Below the pieces are notes generated by a model. The model worked only from the letters and a program-made list of their open reading frames with translations, did not search any database and was not told where the DNA came from. Shown here in pieces: positions 22,818 through 32,286 of a stretch of 64,000 bases of DNA (its first letter is position 1; each line of letters begins with the position of its first letter). A program made the translations under genes and the position numbers. This DNA comes from Nemania diffusa (Eukaryota; Ascomycota; Sordariomycetes; Xylariales; Xylariaceae): NCBI GenBank assembly GCA_038501195.1, contig JBBPUQ010000002.1, forward strand, positions 4,030,001 through 4,094,000, in the 5' to 3' direction.

Positions 22818-23515
22818 TCGGCATTACATAAATTTAGCTCAGAGTTGAAGACCAGGTTCAAGAGCACAAATAATCAATCAATCTACACAAGTTGCACTTT
22901 GCGATAGCTAAATATAAACAAGCCGTGATGAGGCTTACACGTTTTCAGTCTTAAGCACTAGGTATCTAATAATTACGCAGTTTCCAATTCTGGGATGAGG
23001 AGCCAATGAGAGTAGGCGTTGACTAGTGCCTCTCCCCCCTGTAACTCACGTCAAGTCCACATCAACAGCGACAACCTGAGGAAGTGGTTCTAAGATGTCT
23101 TATATATAAGTAATTAATATGCATGTTTTGCATACGCAAGATTATGTCGAAGCAGTAGAACAAACTAGTAACAGATGAGCAAGAAGAAAATAACACAGCA
23201 GCGAGGGCAATCATGGTCACCAAAGGCCCACAACGCAAAGCATCGGCTTTTTGGGTTTTGGTCTTATCAATATACCTAAACCAACTAACTCCCGTCACTA
23301 CCTTAATAAGTAACTAAGTTCGTGTCCTCTTTGTTTTCTGGTGACCACCTGACGATCTTCTTCCACCCCCCTCATCCACTTATACTACCACCCTCATTCT
23401 CACGCAGTTGATTCATAGTTGCGGTTTTTGCGTCAAGATCGGGAAAATCGGCATTTTACACTGTGTGTAGCTACGAGACTGTGCACCGCTCGATAAGACT
23501 TAGACTTACTTCACT
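22818..23515. other. Intergenic, no gene seen
   Basis: About 700 bp between two genes on the plus strand. A 78-codon open frame on the minus strand (23062-23298) looks like chance. The last 100 bp should contain the nucleoside hydrolase promoter. Confidence 0.5.
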
Positions 23516-25106
23516 ATGTCGGACCCTGTCCCTCTCTGGCTGGACTGTGATCCAGGTCACGATGTCAGTATAATAATCCCATTTCAATCACCATTCATGA
23601 AACCCCGCTCGCGTTGTCGTGGTTCGGATTTGCCTCGTCTCATCTCATCGGGCCCGGCGGCTTTGGGTATAAACCGCCGGAATAGCTCATCCGGCCTTCT
23701 CCAATTTCATATATCTAGGTACCCTAGGTATATCTATGCGAGCCCACTCATAAGGCCTCATAGTTTAGCTGAGTCTCACATGCGATGCGATGCAATGCAA
23801 TGCGGATGTCTTCACACATTTCATAACCGCGACTAACATGCCACACTCGCAAAGGACGTCTTCGCCATCCTGCTCGGCGCCTACCACCCAGGCATCCGGC
23901 TGCTGGGGATAAGCACGGTGCACGGCAACGCGTCGCTGCCCAAGACGACGAACAACGCGCTGTCCGTGCTCGCCGCCATCGGCAAGGACGACGGCAGCAG
24001 CGTGCGCGTGTACCCCGGCGCGGCCAAGGCGCTGCAGCGCGACGCCGTGCACGCGGTCGCCATCCACGGGGAGTCCGGGCTCGACGGCACGGACCTGCTG
24101 CCGCCGCCGGCGCTAGCGGCGCTGGGAGCGAAGGAGACGAGCGCGGTGGACGCCATGGCGGCGGCGCTGCGGGCGTGTCCGCCGCGCGCGGCGTGGGTCG
24201 TGGCCACGGGCGCGCTGACGAACGTGGCGGCGCTGTTCGCGGCGCACCCGGACCTCCGCGCGCACGTCGCGGGCCTCAGCGTCATGGGCGGCAGCGTCGG
24301 CGGCGGCTTCACGCCCGCCGTCATGGGCCGCGTCGGCGACGTCGACCGCGTCGGCAACTACTCGCAGTGGGCCGAGTTCAACGTGCTCATCGACCCCGAG
24401 GCCGCCGCCGCCGTGCTCCACGACCCCGTGCTCGCGCCCAAGGCCACCCTCGTGCCCCTCGACCTCACGCACCTCGTGCTGGCGACCAAGGAGGTGCAGG
24501 ACCTGCTGCTGCGGGGCGCCGGCGCGGTCGCGGCGGCGGATGGGGTGGTGGATGGGGAGGTCAAGGGAAAGGCGAAGTCTACGTTGCGGCAGATGCTGGT
24601 CGAGCTACTCATGTTTTTCGCGGAAACGTACCGGTACGTCTAACGTCATATCCTTGTTTTCTCACTTCGCTTCCCGACGTAGTCCATTCTTTTCATGTCA
24701 TGAACAGCAATGAACCAGGCAAGCTAAGCCACCCTGATATAGTGATGTCTTTGGCATAGTCGAGGGCCCACCCCTGCACGACCCGCTCGCCGTGGCCGCC
24801 ATATTGACGGGGACGAGCTACGAGATCCCCTTCTACGACTTCGACCCCGCGAACCCGGGGGTGCCACCGCGGCGGGAGAGATTTGAAGTCCGCGTCGTCA
24901 CGGAGGGGACCCTGGAGGACGCGCGGGATAAGGACGCGCAGACTGGACGCACCCTCGTGCGTCTATTACCGCCTGGCGAGGAGGGCGTTCGCATCCCCCG
25001 TGGCGTCGACATTGCACTATTCTGGAAGACCATCGAAGAGTGTTGCCAGAGGGCTGATGAGGCGAATGCTAGAAAGGCGGGAGCCGCTGGACAAGCGAAA
25101 AATTGA
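23516..25106 (+). CDS. Inosine-uridine-preferring nucleoside hydrolase (uridine nucleosidase type)
   Basis: Three exons: 23516-23563, 23855-24633 and 24743-25106, 396 aa in total. Intron 1 is long for a fungus (291 nt, donor GTCAGT, branch GACTAAC). Intron 2 is 109 nt (donor GTACGT). Splicing rebuilds WLDCDPGHD|DVFAILLGA, the DxDxGxDD calcium-binding motif of this family. Further family signatures are ISTVHGNASL, TGALTNVAALFAAHP, VMGGSVGGGFTP, AEFNVLIDPEAA and, after intron 2, EGPPLHDPLAVAA with the late catalytic His-Asp pair. The enzyme hydrolyses ribonucleosides to base and ribose for pyrimidine/purine salvage. The exact substrate range is inferred. Exon 2 is unusually GC-rich compared with its introns and flanks, producing long false open frames on the opposite strand. 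Confidence 0.92.
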
Positions 25107-25472
25107 AGGATTAGGTGGGATGAGAAGATAAGGTGAGTTTGCAGATTGCACAGTAGAATGGAAAAAAGGCAGAGACAGAGGTGGAAAGAAATGGGCTTGG
25201 CCTAAGTATGATATCCATGGACGGAGGCTTTCTACTGGGATTTAGATGGATCATTCGTTTTACTAGAATAGACGGATGGGACATAGCCATGCGAATGAAT
25301 TTAGTTATGATATAAAAATGTACAGTCCCAGGATAAATTTACAGAAGTCCGCTTACTATTTGCTCCCCTTACATCGCCGAAGTATGTCATATGAAACCTA
25401 GTCTTTAAATCCATAACACCGCGCTCATCTATTCGCATTATCTCATCTTCCCTCCAACCCTAAATCAGCCAC
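25107..25472. other. Convergent 3' intergenic region
   Basis: 366 bp between convergent stop codons of the nucleoside hydrolase (+) and the 2OG-oxygenase-like gene (-). Expected to hold both 3' UTRs. No gene seen. Confidence 0.5.
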
Positions 25473-28400
25473 TCAATCATCGTCTAGAGTGAGGTCAATC
25501 AACTCAACCTGCTTCCGCTTCGCACCGGCTACAGGGTGTGGGATCATCCTGCTAGGTGGCGGTCGTGATGGGCGACTGACTGGTCTGGTCGCCGACCTTC
25601 CGGATATGCGTGATACTGGAGGAACTGGCCGGTACGGTCCTTGGTCAAAATAGCTCCACACTGTTCTAGAAGTGCGAGTTGTAGAGTGTACTGATGATGG
25701 AACGACTCTATTCGCAGCCGATACATTTGTATGAGGCGATGCAAACCCACGTGATGGAATTGGTACCGTGGCCCTGTGGCCCATATGAGCTGGCACTGCC
25801 GATGTTGTTGGCGGGACGTAGGTAGTAGCACTCTTCGTTGGTGAGGGAGCGGTTGAAGGCGTGCTATTTATAAGACGGTCCATTTCAGCTTCTAGCCGCA
25901 CTATCTCTTGAGCTGGGTTTGTAGATACGGGGGCTAGAATCTCCCGCGTCTGCATTGATGGCGAACCTAATGACCTGCCAATATCGGCGTCCTCGGGATC
26001 TTCAAGCACACTCATCATCATAATGGCCTCGTATTTATCTGCCAAGACAGTCTTCAGTTTCTGCTGATCGAAGGCGTAAAGCAGTTTTGCTGCCTCCAGT
26101 TTACGTTCCTCCCGGAGTTTCTGCTGCTCTTGGGCCTTCCTGTCTGATTTAGTAAAGATAGTGTAAAAGGAGCACTCCTCCTGTTCACTACTCCAAGCTT
26201 TGCCGAAGTCCAAGCGCTTGTTTTTTATATGCGTCCTTTCTTGAGTTGTCAGGATAAATCGAGCAACTTGCTGAGTAGGATCAAGAAGGAACTGGTTCAG
26301 TTTTTTGCAACACGAGCATGAGCAAGGTAGGCATTCCCTGAGAAAGTCAGGCTTCGGAAGCGGCTCGCCTACGAAAACTTGTAGAAAGGATTGAAGGACT
26401 ACTTGGTAAACACGCTGCCAAATTGGAGAACAAAGGGAGAGCTTAAGCTTTTGAGAGGCAAAGAGTAGGTCTTGGAATAGTGGGATCCAAAGAGATTGGA
26501 AGCTTGAGGATCTGATAAACCTTGCTTCGACACTGATCTTCTCTATGAACTTGTTGCGCTGTTCTTCAAAACCGGGCTGGAAAAGTGAGACTGCGAAAGA
26601 ATGTAAGATTTGATAGGTGACCCTTCGTGTCTCTCGTGTCTGAATATCGGCAAAATATTCGCGACTATGCTCGCGTGTACCAAAGGCATCCATTTCGTCG
26701 CCTAACCCAGAAATCGACATGTTCAGAACTGTCACTTGAACAAGGTCTTCATATATCGGTTTGGCCTCGTCTAGCGATATCTGGTTACGTCGTATGCTCT
26801 GGCGCCATCTGTATATAAATCCAAGCATGAATACGGTTGAGTCCCTATACAGTTTTGTAACTCCGGGAATAATACTACCTCCTAGTTAGCTTCGTGAGTG
26901 AAAATATAGCTAAATATATGCCACTTACGATGCCTTCATAACCTCCAAATCATTGCACGAGTATATTGCTAGATCAAATAGCGCGAGACCGTCCTCATAT
27001 GACCGAATTGGTTCCCGGTGAGAGATGATTTCGGTCGCCGTACTTCTCAACAACCCTCGCAGTTCATCACTTGGATCTATATCTCCGAGGAAAGCAAGTA
27101 TAGCCTGGTATTGGAAGTTAAGCGAACCTCGGGCTTTAACTAGATGGGAGAACCTAGTATGCGTGAGAGAATAGACAAGAATGCACTGGGAGGTTTACAT
27201 ACATCATGCTCAAACGTTCGAATGAGATGGCAGACATGTCGAATTGTGTTCTTGCCCAACTCAAGGCCATGAAAGGAAAAGGTACCCCGTGAGCGGTAAT
27301 CCAATTAATCAGTCCTGACCCATTACAGGTCATAGCAAGCTGGTATAACTTTCCCCAAAGTGGTGTCTCTAAAAGGTGTTCTAACTTGCCAGTTATAGCC
27401 TGCTCTTGGAGCAAATGTAGCAATATCTCTAGCATCGACTCGCTTTCCAACGACTGATAACAGTCCATAAGGTAATTGAAGGCCGCAAACCAATGAGGAT
27501 TAGGTCTATAGCAGAACGAGGCGGTACCCGGCATAAAAAACTCTAATGTCCCATTCGGAGGCACAATGACCAATGCCTTAGATGCGTTAGAGCTTTAGGA
27601 TGGGCAGTCAGACAGAGAGAAGGACTCTTGGTAGACAAACCGATATCGTATACGCTGAGGTTCCCTAGAGTGAAAGTTAGCGCTACACCAACCCGTAGCG
27701 GATATTGATCAAGCTACCCTTGTGTTCATATATCCACCATTTTCTTTCTTGTCCAGACACTTGTCGAAAGGATCATGCTGCAAAATATCACTCTCGTCGA
27801 TTGTAATAGACGATCGAATTTTGTTTCCATTCAAGTCATAGACGGATCTGGCCCTTAACGTCGAGTCCATGCCTATGTCAGCCGGTGGCTACGATTGTTA
27901 TAACTATGATAGCGGACATACCTATGATCAAAGTAAGCGTTTTTGGAAGCGTTATGATTACCCCAACACTGTAAAGTCGCTAGGAAGATGTGAAAACCAA
28001 GATCCCGGCCTGCACTCAGCGACTCTTCGACGCAAAGTCGATCCCGAGACTTCATGATCATGAGAGAGAGAATCGCCTGTGTATATTCGTTGCTGAGGGC
28101 ATAATAAACTGGTCTTGTGTCGCCTGGCTTCTTGGTTCTCGCCCACGACTTCATAACTTCGCGTAGAAATATATTGCCTAGAGGCTTCTCGGGCGAGAAT
28201 GGTGTTGCGAGATCGTAGATCAATACCCATTGATATCCAGATGTGATTGGTAGTATCTCATATTCTGCATCGGAATACCTAAGGTCATACATGCTTAGAT
28301 GATGACATGAGATATTATCACGACGAAAGAACATACCAAAATGCGGAAGTCATTGCACACTTAGAAGTACTCAAGACCTTCTCTTTATCGAGGTATCTAA

Positions 28401-28940
28401 CCACTGCATCCCCCCCTTCATGGGAAGACGGCAGAGCTATTGTAAGAGTCCCGAAGACGCTTGGACTAATCTCCGTGCTGAACACATCAGCTTGGTATTC
28501 TTGGGGGGAGGAGCAAGCACTCACTCCCTGCGTGTTTTGACCCTAGCGCCCTGTTCATAAAGCACCATTTTGCGTAGGCGTGTCTGAACAGGATGAACAA
28601 TACTCAGCTTCGTCGAAACAACTTGTAGGATGTCATTCAACAATGCGTCCCATTGGGGGCCTGCTGTAATTTCAAAGTCTGGGGGACTGAGCTCCCAGGC
28701 GTTTTCAACAGTTGCATCAAAAATTTCATCGTCGCCTTGGCTTAGAGTAGCCGGATGTGCCTTCGAAATTATTTGCTGAGCCTGCTCGCTTGAGAGCGGA
28801 AGGTCGATCTTACCAACATCTTTCGCGATTATTTGAGGATCTCGAATCTGCTCGATATCGTGACTCCCAGCGAAGACGTCGTGGACTTCAAACCCGTCTA
28901 GCGCATCACGTAGACAGTGTTTTAACTCTGTCCCTGACAT
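25473..28940 (-). CDS. Large fungal protein with a 2OG-Fe(II) oxygenase-like domain, catalytic residues apparently lost
   Basis: Eight exons: 28940-28525, 28477-28337, 28278-27922, 27853-27718, 27664-27641 (24 nt), 27576-27203, 27153-26929 and 26874-25473, giving about 1,024 aa. Each join keeps phase and restores family-like sequence (AFW|YSDAEYEILPITSGYQWVL; SVYDLNGNKIRSSITIDESD; GTSAYTIS|ALVIVPP). The N-terminal 260 residues match the prolyl-4-hydroxylase-like domain of a fungal family. Active relatives have HTDTEK and a later HEV, while here I read R137-R138-D139-T-E and Y192-E-I, and GYRWV has become GYQWV (Q202). So both iron-binding histidines and a likely cofactor-binding arginine are replaced. 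The C-terminal half is helical and then Ser/Pro-rich, ending in VELIDLTLDDD, a typical SUMO-interacting motif (hydrophobic core plus acidic tail). I infer a non-catalytic binding protein or a gene drifting towards loss. Exon 5 is the least certain. Confidence 0.78.
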
Positions 28941-30041
28941 GTCCCTGAACTCTTCTTTTCAGGATCAGTTTGAAACGCGTAGCCAAGTGCGAATAAATTC
29001 GGAGCCCTAGTTTGTGTATGCTATATTGTATATTTAGGAATAGGTCATTGTAGTTCTAATATCCATCGGTGTTCGCGTTCTCGTATAGTAATGCGATTAA
29101 AACTACCTATGAAAAAAGAATTGGTAGCCACGAAGTTGCGCGCGCGTTTGAGGCTCAAAGTTGCCGAAATCAGTACTGTAAGTTAAGTAATTAATTAAGT
29201 AGAGGGTTAGGTAATAAATAGGTACGCGTCAAAAAGTAGGCGTTTGAGTTAAGTAAGTAAATAGTAAATGATGCAGTGGGGCCATCCGAGATTACGAGAC
29301 GGGTACTGACATCGAATACATACCTAGTCAAGTGCAAGGGTTGGTACAAATGCTATCCCCCGGGACTCTTAGGTAGGTACATATGATGAAGATCCGATTT
29401 AGATACCGTATCTAAAAACGATTGTGTAGCAGCTACGAGTTTAATTTATCAGGGTTTGGCGATAGCTGAAACTATATAGGTACTACTCGATGAGGACGGC
29501 ATCTTTGAACAATCCCGCCCATACAAGGCCATACAAGGCCATACAAGCCTTGATAAATTTTCTTATTTGTCTCTATTCTAGTTCGAGATAAGACGACCTT
29601 TTTGTCATCTGAATCAGAACATCCGATGCCCCCACAACTATCATCTCCAATCCATTAGATAGTTCATCTAGGTAGACTACCTTAGGTAGTTAGCTATCTT
29701 CCCTCACCAATGTGGCAGAGAGCATCTTGTCTTATCTACCAAGGTCATGCTAGAGGGTCGTCGGAGAGTCTAGCTATCCCCGTTTTAAAGCGAATCGTGC
29801 AACAAGAGGTTGCGGGTTGAAGACATGACACTCTCCTCCCATGAAACCACAGGGTGTAAGACTTCTAAGGCATATACGATCCGAAACCCTACAATACGTG
29901 ATAGGTGTTGGAAGCCGAATCGTATCACCTCCCGCAAGGTTTCCCGTCGTGACGACCGCCTCTTTGTCTATTCGTGCTCGAGTGTTCTGAGCAACGAAAC
30001 AATCCTGCCATTTTGATTTGAACGGTTATGTTGATAGCTGT
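28941..30041. other. Intergenic, AT-rich, no gene seen
   Basis: About 1.1 kb. It contains TAAGTAAG/TAGGTAGG runs (29170-29270, 29370, 29670), a short tandem repeat near 29521, and no coherent frame. A 68-codon frame at 29810-30016 is not convincing. Confidence 0.5.
29518..29547. repeat. 10-bp tandem repeat CCATACAAGG, about 2.8 copies
   Basis: CCATACAAGG is repeated in tandem, with the third copy truncated (CCATACAAGC). Located in non-coding DNA. Confidence 0.75.
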
Positions 30042-30644
30042 TCAACTAGGTGTGGCCTCGGTGTCGTTGGAGTTGGCCGCGGTTTTGGCTTCGCCGTCGG
30101 CATCGAAGCCTAAAGCCTCCAGCTCCCGAATGAGCTCATTGATTTTGATGACTTTAGCGATCTGCTCAGGAAGCAGAGATTCACCGCCTTCTTTCTTGTT
30201 TTTCAGGTCCTTAGCCTGTTTAAGCTTCTTCTTAAGATTGCGAGCTTTCTTTTCCTTTTCGGCTTCGGGATCAACGTCCTCGGGCTTCGTCTCAGTGGAA
30301 GGTGGTATCTTGCCAGCACCGGCGCCAGCGTCCTGAGACTCATTGGCCGACTTGGCCTTCTTTCGAGCTTCCCTTCGCTTGGCGTTTTTGTTGTTCGCAG
30401 GCGATGGCGTTTCCTGCTCCTTGTCCTTCAAGCCTTCTGCACCCGGTATGCCACCCTTGCCGCGATTGCGAAAGTCTTCGGCGGTGCGGTTCTTGTATAA
30501 CTCAACATCCTCCGGGGGGCGGTATCCCGGCCGAATCTTGATAGCTTTCCTTGTCGTGCCATCAGCTCGCATAGACTCGGGGATCTGTCGCTCGCCACTA
30601 TTTTCGTCGGTGACGATACCTGCCCGAGATGGTTCGGAAGGCAT
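30042..30644 (-). CDS. PYM1: PYM (partner of Y14 and Mago) homologue
   Basis: Single exon, 200 aa, within the usual PYM length. The N-terminal 60 residues (GIVTDENSGERQIPESMRADGTTRK then IKIRPGYRPPEDVELYKNR) match the Mago-binding domain: G-x-x-x-D, RxIPES-RxDGTxRK and VRPGYxPxED. The middle is disordered with basic clusters. The C-terminal third is a charged helix (KKARNLKKKLKQAKDLK.. then LLPEQIAKVIKINELIRELEALG), like the ribosome-binding end of PYM. PYM removes exon-junction complexes from spliced mRNAs during translation. The start ATG is preceded by TTGCGCA and gives the conserved N-terminus directly. Divergent from QCR9, with start codons 565 bp apart. Confidence 0.88.
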   Translation of the reverse strand: MPSEPSRAGIVTDENSGERQIPESMRADGTTRKAIKIRPGYRPPEDVELYKNRTAEDFRNRGKGGIPGAEGLKDKEQETPSPANNKNAKRREARKKAKSANESQDAGAGAGKIPPSTETKPEDVDPEAEKEKKARNLKKKLKQAKDLKNKKEGGESLLPEQIAKVIKINELIRELEALGFDADGEAKTAANSNDTEATPS

Positions 30645-31209
30645 TGCGCAAGAAATGATGAGGGTTTCCCGGCCGCTAAATTATATCACGTCGGCGACGT
30701 AAATACAACCTAGCCGAGTGTCGGCAGTTATGCCTTGCGCTGTAAGTGGATTGTGGAATTCGAAAGGATATGACGAAAGGAAATTGTGAAAGAGACATAA
30801 TAAATTTGGGCATGTGCTACGCATAGGTAGAGGAAGCGGGACGGAACGAATAGCCCACCACGCTACACACAGTGGGTAGCTTGGAATAGACAAGTATATG
30901 TACCTGGGAAATGCAGGTATGCAGTATGTAGAATTTGTATCTCGATACCACTACCGTAGTGCTATATCTTACAGTGTTTAGCACTGTGACGCTATAGGAT
31001 CCGAGGTGAGAAGCTTCAGCCAATCGGGAGCGACCATTTTCCAAATTCCAGGGACATTCAGGTGGTTGCACGGCTTTGTAGCCTCACAAAATCGTCCCTC
31101 AACTCTTCACTTCCCGCTCTATCCCAAGCATAGTCCAATTGCACTTCGCAGGACCGCGAAATTGACCATACCCACCTTCGGCCTCGTCCACACAGTCAAG
31201 ACCATCAAG
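30645..31209. promoter_or_regulatory. Divergent promoter region between PYM and QCR9
   Basis: 565 bp separating two start codons in divergent orientation. A GC-richer block with pyrimidine runs precedes QCR9 (about 31070-31200). No other gene seen. Confidence 0.5.
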
Positions 31210-31627
31210 ATGGTATGTCTGCTCCTCATAGTCTCGATCCTCGGGGGGCTACTGATAACTAACTAATCGCGCAAAATCCAGGCCGCCCTCTACAAGCAAG
31301 CCCGCCACGCCTTCTACAACTGGATGCGACTCGATTGACTGACTGTTGTCTGTGCAGCGCTCTCTTCCGCCGAAATTACCAGATGCTTGGCGCAGTATTC
31401 GTCTCGGCTTTCGCCTTCGAGATGTATGTTGTCCAATGCGCCCGAGGAAAGGCATGATGACTGATGGGGACTTAGGGCATACGACTCCGGCATGAACAGA
31501 GTTTGGGACAGCATAAACAAGGGCGTAAGTTATGCTCATTTATTAGCTGCGAAAGAAGCGGCACTAACACGAAACGGCATAGCGACAATGGAAAGACATT
31601 CGATCTAGATACGTCGAGGAGGAATAA
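31210..31627 (+). CDS. QCR9: Cytochrome bc1 complex subunit 9
   Basis: Too short and too split to appear as one frame. Five exons: 31210-31212 (ATG only), 31282-31295, 31358-31423, 31476-31524 and 31583-31627, giving 58 aa. Introns 1, 3 and 4 have GTATGT, GTATGT and GTAAGT donors. Intron 2 (31296-31357) has a GC donor (AA|GCAAGC) and acceptor GTGCAG. The spliced protein begins MAALYNALFRRN and contains one hydrophobic helix (QMLGAVFVSAFAFEMAYDS) and the tail NKGRQWKDIRSRYVEEE. All are classic QCR9 features, and 55-70 aa is the normal size. The protein is a single-span inner-membrane subunit of respiratory complex III. I am confident in the identity, and the exon boundaries are each phase-consistent. 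Confidence 0.9.
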
Positions 31628-32010
31628 GCTGTCACCGATTTTGGCTATAAGCTGGGCCGATAACAGCTACCTAAGCACCACACGTGGAGCGAGATGGAGG
31701 TGCTGTGAAGTGCATGACTCTATAATTGTACATTATCAATAGAGCGAGGAGCGCGCAGGTTATCTAACACCAATAACCAGCCAATCCTTTTATACTCGTG
31801 GCCAGATTCGATCAATTTTATCACTGAGCCTACTCGTTTTTGCCGTGTGCCACAGTCTTCGAAATTATGGTGTTCATCTCCGGCAGAACACATTACGCAT
31901 GCTATCTCGAACAACATTTTCGGGCCAATGCCAGTACAGCAAAAAGGAAAGCTAGATACGTAGGTGGCTGTTTGTACAGACAGTGTACGTCTGGATTGGT
32001 CCCCTTAGAG
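31628..32010. other. Intergenic, no gene seen
   Basis: About 380 bp between the QCR9 stop and the retrotransposon, including the left target duplication at 32006-32010. Base composition is ordinary up to the element border. Confidence 0.5.
32006..32010. repeat. Left target-site duplication TAGAG
   Basis: TAGAG directly precedes the TG that opens the left LTR. The same five bases follow the CA at the end of the right LTR. A 5-bp duplication is typical of LTR retrotransposon integrases. Confidence 0.8.
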
Positions 32011-32286
32011 TGTTGGTCTATAACCTATGTATTACTACTAGGCTATAGATCTATATTTAAAGGTAGATTATAGATTTTAAAAATACAAATTAACTTCTGT
32101 TAAATATAGTATACTTATATATATATATTGCTTTTATTGTTTTTTAATATAGTATTTATATATAAATACTTTTATTGTTTAGATCTATAACTACTTTTTT
32201 TTTTAAATAAATGTTTTTATTTATTTTTTAGTTTATTTAGTATTTATAATTACTTGCAATTTTTTTTTAACATTATTTTATTAATA
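32011..32286. repeat. Left LTR, mostly RIP-mutated
   Basis: Starts TGTTGGTCTATAACCTATGT and aligns base for base with the right LTR start at 37617 (TATTAGTTTACAACTTATAT) with C/T and G/A differences. Similarity continues through the GATCTAYAAC block (about 32181-32190). It is then weaker but recoverable at ACTTGCAATT (about 32252), and ends near 32286. The first 30 bases keep their C and G while the rest is A/T. Confidence 0.75.

Noticed and set aside
23062..23298. 78-codon minus-strand frame as a small secreted protein
   Set aside because: Partly hydrophobic but no proper signal peptide at the start and no supporting context.
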